Below, piece by piece: positions 1 to 7,180 of a stretch of DNA of 64,000 bases. A model generated the notes under the pieces. The model did not search any database, was not told where the DNA came from, and was given only the letters and a program-made list of their open reading frames with translations. Positions within the stretch are counted from its first letter, which is position 1. Every line of letters starts with the position of its first letter. The translations under genes were made by a program, and so were the position numbers. Source of the stretch: Burkholderia cenocepacia (lineage in GTDB: Bacteria > Pseudomonadota > Gammaproteobacteria > Burkholderiales > Burkholderiaceae). Location of the stretch: NCBI RefSeq assembly GCF_014211915.1, contig NZ_CP060040.1, positions 2,108,001-2,172,000 on the forward strand, read 5' to 3'.

Positions 1-322
1 AGCCCGCGAAGTGCGCCTTCGCCGCATCGGCGATCGACGCGTCATACATATAGGAGTTCGGCTTCGTGCAGCGATGGGCGAGCCAGCAGGTCGTGCCACG
101 TTCGGCGCGGTAGTGCGCATCGTCCGTCATCTCGGCGCGCGTCATCCACGGGCCGAGCGGCAACGGGCATTCGGCCACGTCCTGCGACAGCGCGACGAAC
201 GGATCGTTGTACCAGTTGCGCCGCGCGTCTGGAGCGTCGGGCCCGTCGATGTTGCCGGCCTGCGCGAGTGCGGCGCTCGCCAGCACCATGGTCAGCCATC
301 CTGCGATGCCGATTCGCTTCAT
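1..322 (-). CDS. Secreted protein, N-terminal part (BON-domain family suspected)
   Basis: The gene runs off the left edge of the window, so only about 107 N-terminal codons are present. The ATG at 322 follows an AGGAG ribosome site at good spacing. The first about 22 residues (MKRIGIAGWL..., ending ALAQA) look like a cleaved signal peptide. The mature part contains DPFVALSQDVAECPLPLGP and RAERGTTCWLA, rich in Cys and Trp. I recall such N-termini on Burkholderia periplasmic proteins that end in a BON (phospholipid-binding) domain, but that domain would lie outside the window, so the family call is an inference. It is co-directional with the sigma-54 regulator gene to its right, 54 nt away. Confidence 0.6.
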   Translation of the reverse strand, partial: MKRIGIAGWLTMVLASAALAQAGNIDGPDAPDARRNWYNDPFVALSQDVAECPLPLGPWMTRAEMTDDAHYRAERGTTCWLAHRCTKPNSYMYDASIADAAKAHFAG

Positions 323-376
323 CGTGATCTCCTGTTCGATGCGTTACATCGGGAAGCACCGTCCTCGCCGATCGGC

Positions 377-1864
377 CTACCGGTCGATGCCCAGCGCCGC
401 CAGTTTCTTGTACAGCGTCGCGCGGCCGATGCCGATACGCGCAGCCGCTTCGATGACCTTGCCGTCACAGGCCGCGAGCGCATCGGTCAGGAACTGGCGC
501 TCCCACGCCGCCAGTGCATCGGCATACGAGGCAGCCGGCGCAGCGGATGCCGTCGGGGCATCGACCGCGCGCTGCTCGGCCGGCACCGCGCCAAGCCGCT
601 GCGCCGGCGCAGCGCCGTCCGGCGAAATGCGCACCGGCCCGAGAAACGGCGCGAGCGCGCGCGCATCGATCACCGAGCGATCCGACAGCATCAGCGCGCG
701 CTCGAGCGTATTGCGCAACTCGCGCACGTTGCCGGGCCACGGATACGCGCACAGCATCCGCAACGCATCGTCGGTCAGTTCGCAGTGCGCGGCGCGCCCG
801 TGCTGGGCGGCCAGCTCCTCGAGCGTCGCGTAGACGAGCGCCGCGATGTCCGAGGCGCGCTCGCGCAGCGGCGGCGCATGGATCGTCAGCACGTTCAGCC
901 GGTAATAGAGATCCGCGCGAAAACGCCCGGCCGCCACCAGCGCCGGCAGATCGGCCGACGTGGCGGCGATGATGCGCACGTCCGCGCGCACGATCCGGTT
1001 CGAACCGACCGGCTCGAACTCCTTGTCCTGCAGCACGCGCAGCAGCTTGCCCTGCAACGGCAGCGGCATGTCGCCGATCTCGTCCAGAAACAGCGTGCCG
1101 CGATCGGCCAGTTCGAACTTGCCGACGCGCCCCTTGCGATCGGCGCCGGTGTAAGCGCCGGGCGCCGCGCCGAAGAATTCGGTTTCGAGCAGCGTATCGG
1201 GAATCGCGGCGACGTTGACGGTCACGAGCGGCTGCAGCGCACGCGCCGACGCCGCGTGAATCGCGTGGGCGAGCAACTCCTTGCCGGTGCCCGTCTCGCC
1301 GAGCAGCAGCACCGGCGAATCGACTTGCGCCGCGCGGCGCGCCTGGCGCTTGGTCTCGAGGCTCGCGGCACTCGTGCCGACGAAGCTCGCGAACGTGTAT
1401 TTCGCGCGGCGTGCCTGCGCGAGCGAGCGCTGCGTCGCGATCAGCTGCTGCTGAAGCTGCGCGTAGCGGGAAAAAATCGGCGTGAGGGTCTTCAACTGGT
1501 CGAACAGCGCGAAGCCGATCGCGCCGACCGTCTCGCCGGCCTCGTTCTTCAACGGCAGGCGCGTGACGACGAGCGGCTCGCGGCCCGTCTCCATGATGTC
1601 GAGCAGGATCGGCTGCCCGGTCGACACGACTTCCCGCATCAGGCTGTTCGGGATCACGGCCTCGCAGTCGAGGCCGACGGCCTGCTGCGGGTCGGCGAAA
1701 CCGAAGCGTGCCGCGTAACGCTCGTTCATCCACACGACGCGCGCGTCGCGATCGACGACCACCGTGCCCGCACTCGAATCCTCGAAGGTCCGGAACAGCG
1801 ACTCGGCGGCGCGCCGCAGCACGTCGCCGTAGTTGACGGGCAGGCGCGCCCAGTCGTTCATCAT
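377..1864 (-). CDS. Sigma-54-dependent activator with PAS sensor and Fis-type HTH
   Basis: 495 residues in the classic enhancer-binding-protein order. An N-terminal PAS-like sensor (about 25-125) is followed by the AAA+ domain with Walker A GETGTGKE (189-196), the sigma-54 contact loop as GAYTGA (236-241) and Walker B LFLDEIGD (258-265). A Fis-type helix-turn-helix ends the protein (about 455-490, [12 protein letters not shown]). The contact loop has Tyr where most activators have Phe (GAFTGA), a known tolerated variant. The gene is divergent from a GntP-family permease whose upstream region has a -24/-12 promoter and three matching palindromes, so it very likely activates that permease. The PAS ligand is unknown; no receiver domain is present, so it is probably not part of a two-component system. 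Confidence 0.93.
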   Translation of the reverse strand: MMNDWARLPVNYGDVLRRAAESLFRTFEDSSAGTVVVDRDARVVWMNERYAARFGFADPQQAVGLDCEAVIPNSLMREVVSTGQPILLDIMETGREPLVVTRLPLKNEAGETVGAIGFALFDQLKTLTPIFSRYAQLQQQLIATQRSLAQARRAKYTFASFVGTSAASLETKRQARRAAQVDSPVLLLGETGTGKELLAHAIHAASARALQPLVTVNVAAIPDTLLETEFFGAAPGAYTGADRKGRVGKFELADRGTLFLDEIGDMPLPLQGKLLRVLQDKEFEPVGSNRIVRADVRIIAATSADLPALVAAGRFRADLYYRLNVLTIHAPPLRERASDIAALVYATLEELAAQHGRAAHCELTDDALRMLCAYPWPGNVRELRNTLERALMLSDRSVIDARALAPFLGPVRISPDGAAPAQRLGAVPAEQRAVDAPTASAAPAASYADALAAWERQFLTDALAACDGKVIEAAARIGIGRATLYKKLAALGIDR

Positions 1865-1897
1865 CGTGTCTTCGTCTCCATATATCGTCGACCGGAT

Positions 1898-1913
1898 GTC
1901 TCCGGAACGAGAC
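1898..1913. promoter_or_regulatory. Candidate activator site 1 (GTCTC-N6-GAGAC)
   Basis: Perfect 5-bp inverted repeat GTCTCCGGAACGAGAC with a 6-bp centre. It lies in the divergent region between the sigma-54 activator and the GntP permease, about 190 bp upstream of the -24/-12 promoter, a usual distance for an enhancer site. Two further copies with the same arm and spacing follow. Confidence 0.65.
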
Positions 1914-1918
1914 GGATT

Positions 1919-1934
1919 ATCTCACTCTGGAGAC
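1919..1934. promoter_or_regulatory. Candidate activator site 2 (ATCTC-N6-GAGAC)
   Basis: Second copy, ATCTCACTCTGGAGAC, one mismatch in the left arm. Its start is 21 bp after site 1, two helical turns, so both would lie on one face of the DNA. Confidence 0.6.
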
Positions 1935-1998
1935 ACGTCGCAATCGGTTGTCCGGAAAAGCCCTGCCCGATTTCGAGGGTTGACCGAACGGCCAAATC

Positions 1999-2014
1999 GT
2001 CTCCGGCTGGAGAC
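1999..2014. promoter_or_regulatory. Candidate activator site 3 (GTCTC-N6-GAGAC)
   Basis: GTCTCCGGCTGGAGAC; the symmetry extends to 6 bp per arm (GTCTCC/GGAGAC). It starts 100 bp before the start of the -24/-12 element. Confidence 0.65.
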
Positions 2015-2098
2015 GTTTTATGTAGAATCGTCAGACCTGCACCGGCGCGGGCCCACCGGCCGCCTGCGGACCCATGTCGGGCGGCGCAATCCGGCCGA

Positions 2099-2114
2099 TG
2101 GCACGAAACCTGCA
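2099..2114 (+). promoter_or_regulatory. Sigma-54 (-24/-12) promoter of the GntP permease
   Basis: TGGCACGAAACCTGCA matches the sigma-54 consensus TGGCACG-N4-TTGCA with one change (C for T). The invariant GG and GC are both present with correct spacing. Transcription would start near 2125, giving an untranslated leader of about 65 nt before the permease. Confidence 0.8.
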
Positions 2115-2190
2115 CGAACCCGAACTGGTCCGCGGCGCATCGCGCGATCGAACAACAACCAAAGCCATTCCAAGCTTTTAGGAGACTCCC

Positions 2191-3594
2191 TTGTCTTTCG
2201 TGATCGTCCTCGCCGCGCTGGCGTTCCTGATGTTCGCCGCGTATCGCGGCTACAGCGTGATCCTGTTCGCGCCGATCGCCGCGCTCGGCGCGGTGCTCCT
2301 GACCGAACCCGCCGCCGTCGCACCGGTCTTCTCCGGCATCTTCATGGAAAAGATGGTCGGCTTCGTCAAACTGTACTTCCCGGTCTTCATGCTGGGCGCC
2401 GTGTTCGGCAAGGTGATCGAACTGTCCGGGTTCTCCGAGTCGATCGTCCATGCGGCGATCCGCTACATCGGCCGCTCGCGCGCGAATGCGGTGATCGTCG
2501 CGGTGTGCGCGCTGCTCACCTATGGCGGCGTCTCGCTGTTCGTCGTGGTGTTCGCGGTCTATCCGTTCGCGGCCGAACTCTATCGCCAGAGCAACATTCC
2601 GAAACGGCTGATGCCCGGCGCGATCGCGCTCGGCGCGTTCTCGTTCACGATGGATTCGCTGCCCGGCACGCCGCAGATCCAGAACATCATCCCGACCACG
2701 TTTTTCAAGACGACCGCCTGGGCCGCGCCCGCGCTCGGCACGATCGGCTCGCTGTTCATCATCGTCGTCGGCCTCACGTATCTCGAATGGCGCCGCCGTT
2801 CCGCGATGGCGAAGGGCGAAGGCTACGGCACGTCGCTCGTCAACGAGCCGGAGCGCGTCGAGGCGAAGGCGCTGCCGCATCCCGCGCTGGCGATCCTGCC
2901 GCTGATCCTCGTCGGCGTGTCGAACTTCGCGTTCACGAAACTGATCCCGCAGTGGTACGGCGCCGCGTCGTACACGGTCGCGCCGGAAGTGCTGCCGGGC
3001 GTGCACGCGCCGGTCACGACGTCGATCAAGACGGTCGTCGCGATCTGGTCGGTCGAGGCCGCGCTGCTGCTCGGTATCGTGCTGGTCGTGCTGACCGCCT
3101 TCAAGCGCGTCAGCGACCGCTTCGCCTCCGGCTCGAAGGCCGCCGTCGCCGGTGCGCTGCTCGCCGCGATGAACACCGCGTCGGAATACGGCTTCGGCGG
3201 CGTGATCGCCGCGCTGCCGGGCTTCCTCGTCGTCAGCGACGCGTTGAAGAGCATCCCGAACCCGCTCGTCAACGCGGCCGTGTCGGTCAGCTCGCTCGCA
3301 GGCATCACGGGCTCGGCGTCCGGCGGCATGAGCATCGCGCTCGCCGCGATGTCGGACCTGTTCATCAAGGGCGCGCAGGCGGCCAACATTCCGATGGACG
3401 TGCTGCACCGGGTCGTCGCGATGGCGAGCGGCGGCATGGACACGCTGCCGCACAACGGCGCGGTCATCACGCTGCTCGCGGTCACGGGCCTCACGCACCG
3501 CGAGTCGTATCGCGACATCTTCGCGGTCACCATCATCAAGACGCTCGCGGTGTTCTTCGTGATCGCCGTGTACTACGCGACGGGGCTCGTGTAA
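2191..3594 (+). CDS. GntP-family permease (organic acid/proton symporter)
   Basis: 467 residues with about 12 hydrophobic segments and the GntP-like stretches YGGVSLFVVVFAVYP and FTMDSLPGTPQIQN. The start is TTG at 2191, chosen for the well placed TAGGAG ribosome site and because the protein begins at the first membrane helix. GntP relatives import gluconate and other small hydroxy or organic acids; proteins of this branch next to a sigma-54 activator are sometimes annotated as beta-hydroxybutyrate permeases. The substrate cannot be read from the sequence and no catabolic gene follows in the same direction. Transcription probably depends on sigma-54 and the divergent activator. Confidence 0.9.
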   Translation: MSFVIVLAALAFLMFAAYRGYSVILFAPIAALGAVLLTEPAAVAPVFSGIFMEKMVGFVKLYFPVFMLGAVFGKVIELSGFSESIVHAAIRYIGRSRANAVIVAVCALLTYGGVSLFVVVFAVYPFAAELYRQSNIPKRLMPGAIALGAFSFTMDSLPGTPQIQNIIPTTFFKTTAWAAPALGTIGSLFIIVVGLTYLEWRRRSAMAKGEGYGTSLVNEPERVEAKALPHPALAILPLILVGVSNFAFTKLIPQWYGAASYTVAPEVLPGVHAPVTTSIKTVVAIWSVEAALLLGIVLVVLTAFKRVSDRFASGSKAAVAGALLAAMNTASEYGFGGVIAALPGFLVVSDALKSIPNPLVNAAVSVSSLAGITGSASGGMSIALAAMSDLFIKGAQAANIPMDVLHRVVAMASGGMDTLPHNGAVITLLAVTGLTHRESYRDIFAVTIIKTLAVFFVIAVYYATGLV

Positions 3595-3646
3595 GCGTCG
3601 GCATCCCAGGCAGCGCTTCATTCGCCGCCTGCCCTCGCCTTTCAAG

Positions 3647-3700
3647 ATCGGACCGCATGCGCACCGGAACGGATTCCGGAATGCGCATCCGGTCCGATTT
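3647..3700 (+). terminator. Rho-independent terminator after the GntP permease
   Basis: Near-perfect 17-bp stem (arms begin ATCGGACCG and end CGGTCCGAT, one mismatch) followed by a T-rich stretch, about 50 nt after the permease stop. Confidence 0.75.
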
Positions 3701-3862
3701 CATTTCGCTGCCCGTCGAATCAGGCCAAATCCCCGCCGCAGCGCTTGTACGCGCCCGGCGGTCGCCCCGGTCATTGCATAGCCTGCGCCCTTACTCGCCC
3801 ATTGTTACCGGCAGCAGAACACTGCGTTGGGCGCGATCGCATTTTTCGCGCGGCCGCCCCGG

Positions 3863-3876
3863 CCTACACTGGTTTC
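3863..3876 (+). promoter_or_regulatory. Candidate promoter -10 element (CCTACACTGGTTTC)
   Basis: TACACT is a plausible -10 hexamer about 70 nt upstream of the DUF4148 gene. Nearly the same string occurs upstream of the genes at 21301 and 33435. No good -35 element is obvious. Confidence 0.35.
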
Positions 3877-3940
3877 AACGTCGCACGGCGCTTCGACGAA
3901 CGAAGCGCTGCGATTCACCGGAATCGTGGAGGTCCCGACC

Positions 3941-4192
3941 ATGAAGCGCCTGATCCAAGCCGTTGCCATCACCCTGGCCGTCTCGGCCCCGTTCGCCGCG
4001 CAAGCCCAGTCGAACCAGCCGCTCACGCGCGCGCAGGTCCACGCCGAAGTCAAGGCGCTCAAGCAGGCCGGCTTCCAGTCGAGCGACTGGTTCTATCCGG
4101 CCAGCATCGTATCCGCCGAAGCGAAGATCGCCCGCGAGCACGACGCCGGATACGGCAGCGATCGAGGCGCATCGTCGGAATCGGGCCGGTAA
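3941..4192 (+). CDS. DUF4148-type small secreted protein
   Basis: 83 residues. It starts at the ATG after a GTGGAGGT ribosome site. A signal peptide (MKRLIQAVAITLAVSAPFAA) is followed by LTRAQVHAEVKALKQAGF and a YPASIVSAEAKI segment, the usual pattern of the many DUF4148 paralogues of Burkholderia. These proteins are probably periplasmic, and their role is unknown. The gene converges on the thioredoxin-fold gene 40 nt downstream. Longer in-frame starts upstream lack a ribosome site and would bury the signal peptide. Confidence 0.8.
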   Translation: MKRLIQAVAITLAVSAPFAAQAQSNQPLTRAQVHAEVKALKQAGFQSSDWFYPASIVSAEAKIAREHDAGYGSDRGASSESGR

Positions 4193-4231
4193 TCCGTCGT
4201 CCAGCCCGCCCGACGATCCTCCCACGCGTCG

Positions 4232-5827
4232 TTACGCCTTCACGGGCTGAATCAGCTTCGTGCATGCCGCCGCCTGCGGATCGCCGGCCGGCAGTTTCCC
4301 GCACACGCCGTCGAACTGCTTGACGACCGACCTGACCGACGCGTCGTGCGCGCCGCTGCCGCGCCAGCGGTTCAGCTGCGTGACGACCTTGGTCAGCGCG
4401 CGCAGGTTCGCGCCGTAGAACGCGTCCCGGGTCTTGTCGGCCTGCGCGAGCACACTGGCGGCAATCCCTTCGATGCGCGCCGAATCGTCCGGCGCCAGTT
4501 CAACCGCATTCGCGAAGTAGGTCGCGCCCCAGCGCAGCTTCGTCGCCGGGCCGCTCGCCGCGTCGTACGCCTTGCGATACCAGTCGAGCGCGGCCGCCTT
4601 GTCGCCGCGCGCCTTCGCGTTCGCGGCCAGCCCCGACATGAAGTAGTACGGCGTGGACGAACGCGGCAGCTCGGCCTTCAGCAACGCATCCGATTCGTCG
4701 TACAGCCCCGCGTCGGTCAGCGTGTCCGCGCCTTCGCTGACGAGCGCCTGCCGCTCGTATGCATTCGCCGCGCCCTGCACCGATGCGGCGATCTGCTTGC
4801 GCGCGGTATCGGCGAGCACCGGTGCGGCGAGTGGTGCGCCCTTGCGTGCGTCGCCGCGCGCGAGCAGCACGCGGCCGTGCAGCGCCATCAGCCGGTCGAT
4901 CGACGACAGCGTGGTGTCGGTCGACAGGCGCGCCAGCGCCGTGTCGTACGCGCCGCGCAATTTCGTGCCCTGCGCGTCGTCGCCGCCGAGATACGCGACC
5001 ACGCGCGCGGGCGCGGCGACCAGCACGTCCGAATCGGCCCGCGACAGCGCGGCATCGTGCAGCACCGTGCGCAGCGAATCGGCGAGCGCGGCCTTGTCGA
5101 GCGCACCGGCCTGCGTCGGGTCGTCCGACGCGGCGACCACCGCCGACTTCAGCGCGAAGCGCGCCGATTCGGCTTTCGCACCGGCCGCCCGCGCGCGTTG
5201 CGCGAGCGACTGCAGCGTCTGCGCGACACGATCGGCCGGCACCGGCAGTGCGCCGTCGGTATCCCATGAATAGTCGGCCAGCAGGCGCCATTCGTCCGGC
5301 GTCAGCGACGCGCCGTTCGTCAGCGCCGTCGCGAGCGTCTGCCGCACCGGATGCGCGGCCGTCATCCCGAGCGACAGCGCCTGCATGTAGCGGTCGAGAT
5401 CGGCTTCGCCCGGCAGCCGCGTCACTTCGGTGCCGTCGGGACGGAACAGGATCATCGTCGGATAGCCGTGCACCTTGAAACGCTCGCCGAGCTTCTGCGC
5501 GCTTTCGGTATCGCCGTCGAGATACACGGGCACGAAGAACGACGAGCGCGTCTTGAATGCCTGCTGGCTGAAGATCGTCGACTTCACCTGGTTGCACGAC
5601 GGGCACCATACCGCGCCCCAGTACAGCAGCAGCGGCTTGCCCTCGCGCTTCGCGAGCGCGAACGCGGCATCGACGTCGCCGTGTTGCCATGCGATGCCGG
5701 GCGGCAGATGCGCACCGTCTGGCGATGCGCTCGCCACCGGGGCGCCCGCGGGCGTGGCGGCGGCGAGCGCCGCACCGGCGGCAACGAACAGGCAGGCGGC
5801 GGTGAGATTGCGGAGAACGGTTTTCAT
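4232..5827 (-). CDS. Exported thioredoxin-fold protein with long helical C-terminus
   Basis: 531 residues from the ATG at 5827. I prefer this start to an in-frame one at 6049 because it opens a clean signal peptide (MKTVLRNLTAACLFVAAGAA). A thioredoxin domain (about 45-165) carries the redox motif WCPSC (74-78) and the cis-proline region HGYPTMILF. The remaining about 350 residues are Ala-rich and helical, resembling tetratricopeptide-like repeats (for example KARGDKAAALDWYRKAYDAA). It probably acts in the periplasm on disulfides of exported proteins. The domain order resembles other thioredoxin-fold proteins with a helical tail, but the partner is unknown. It appears to be a single-gene unit. 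Confidence 0.85.
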   Translation of the reverse strand: MKTVLRNLTAACLFVAAGAALAAATPAGAPVASASPDGAHLPPGIAWQHGDVDAAFALAKREGKPLLLYWGAVWCPSCNQVKSTIFSQQAFKTRSSFFVPVYLDGDTESAQKLGERFKVHGYPTMILFRPDGTEVTRLPGEADLDRYMQALSLGMTAAHPVRQTLATALTNGASLTPDEWRLLADYSWDTDGALPVPADRVAQTLQSLAQRARAAGAKAESARFALKSAVVAASDDPTQAGALDKAALADSLRTVLHDAALSRADSDVLVAAPARVVAYLGGDDAQGTKLRGAYDTALARLSTDTTLSSIDRLMALHGRVLLARGDARKGAPLAAPVLADTARKQIAASVQGAANAYERQALVSEGADTLTDAGLYDESDALLKAELPRSSTPYYFMSGLAANAKARGDKAAALDWYRKAYDAASGPATKLRWGATYFANAVELAPDDSARIEGIAASVLAQADKTRDAFYGANLRALTKVVTQLNRWRGSGAHDASVRSVVKQFDGVCGKLPAGDPQAAACTKLIQPVKA

Positions 5828-6087
5828 CGAAGCGGGTTCCGTTGAAAAAGACGGTTTCAGGGCGATGCCGCGCACGCAACGAGGGCCGTGAAGCGATGAC
5901 GATGAGGCCGGCCGACAGGCAGCGCCGCGCATGCATCGATACGGAAAAGCGAAGCCGGCCGCAGCGACCGGCAAATCGTTCGACGATACGACGGGTACAG
6001 CCGAAGGAAAACGAACGAATTCTCGATTGGATATGACGGGCGGCAGCACGTGCCGCGTGTGCCGTCACATCGGCGACGGCCGGCCCT

Positions 6088-6588
6088 TCATTGCCGCGCC
6101 TTGATCCGGGCCATGTGATACACGGACGCATGCACGCCGTCGCGCAACGCGTAATCCGGCGATTCGCCTTCGATGCGGAAACCGTGTTTCTCGTAGAGCG
6201 CGATCGCCGCGCGGTTGTCGGTGAACACGGTCAGCTCGAGCCGCGTGATGTTCAGCCAGTTCTCCGCGAGGTCGATCGCGGCCGCGAGCAGCCGGCCACC
6301 GATGCCGCGCCCGTGACGGGCCGCGTCGACCATCATGCCGAGCGCCGCCGCGTGGCGCCGGCGCGGATTCGGTTCGGGATGCAGGCCGAGATGGCCGACC
6401 ACCGTGCCGTCGATTTCGGCGACGAGGCTCATGCCGTGCTCGCGCACGCTGTCGAGCCGCTTCTGCCATTTTTCGAGCGACGGAAACGGCTGTTGCAACG
6501 TATTCATGTACACCACGGGATGCGCGGCGATCTGCCGGATCGCGTCGACGTCGTGCGTCTCGCTGTGCCGGATTCTGATATCGGTCAT
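6088..6588 (-). CDS. aaaT: GNAT acetyltransferase, AaaT/YhhY type
   Basis: 166 residues, the usual length. The sequence follows E. coli YhhY/AaaT closely: IRIRHSETHDVDAIRQI, VYMNTLQQPFPS, VVGHLGLHPEPNPRRRH, and the acetyl-CoA loop RHGRGIGGRLL. The C-terminal NRAAIALYEKHGF block is also conserved. AaaT acetylates the amino group of some L-amino acids and toxic analogues such as methionine sulfone. It stands alone, divergent from the phospholipase C gene. The name rests on remembered similarity along the whole length; the substrate range in this organism is unknown. Confidence 0.82.
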   Translation of the reverse strand: MTDIRIRHSETHDVDAIRQIAAHPVVYMNTLQQPFPSLEKWQKRLDSVREHGMSLVAEIDGTVVGHLGLHPEPNPRRRHAAALGMMVDAARHGRGIGGRLLAAAIDLAENWLNITRLELTVFTDNRAAIALYEKHGFRIEGESPDYALRDGVHASVYHMARIKARQ

Positions 6589-7180
6589 GGGTGGGCCGGT
6601 TCCGAAAAGTCACGCCGAAGGCGCGGACTGCGCAGGCGCGCAGCAACGCATCGAGCTTAGCCGATTTCACGCCTTTGAAACACAGGTGTCACGCGGTCGG
6701 CAGTCAGGTTGCATCCGCAACGAAACGCGCGCGCCATCCCCGAAAATCCGGAAAATTCTGACCGGTCACGCCCACGGAGATCGGTAATTTCTTACCGTTT
6801 TCAACCTCGCATCGCGCCTGAACGAATCGTTGCGCACACAACGTCACGTGCGCGACATGCGATGTCATTTCTTCATCACGTCGACGTCATGTCGACGCCC
6901 TAGACTGGGCGCCGCCGCAGTCCCGCATACGCCGGGTTGGTATGTGTGCCGACACCTGCCGCCGCGCATCACGAGCGCGCGGCGCGCAGGATCGCGACGA
7001 CGAAGCCGCGACATCCGCGCGACGTCGGGCGTCGCGTGTCGGGCGCAATGCGTGCCCCGCTGCGACACGCGGCCGACGCCCCGAACGCGCACGCATCGGC
7101 GATCGCCCCGGGGCCGGACGACGCCCGGGCACCACCAGACGAACGCACGACCGCTCCCACCCTCACAGGACACGAACGCC
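6589..7180. other. Intergenic region upstream of phospholipase C
   Basis: 592 nt with no convincing gene. The middle (about 6720-6900) is less GC-rich and repeats TCAT/GTCGAC motifs, as expected of a regulatory region. I could not fit a proper Pho box or another known operator. Confidence 0.5.

Noticed and set aside
11..2203. Plus-strand open frame of about 730 codons over the sigma-54 activator
   Set aside because: Antisense to a gene with clear AAA+ motifs; its composition is typical of an antisense shadow.
6855..6900. Pho box upstream of phospholipase C
   Set aside because: Several TCAT motifs occur but at 7- and 14-bp spacing, not the 11-bp period of a Pho box.
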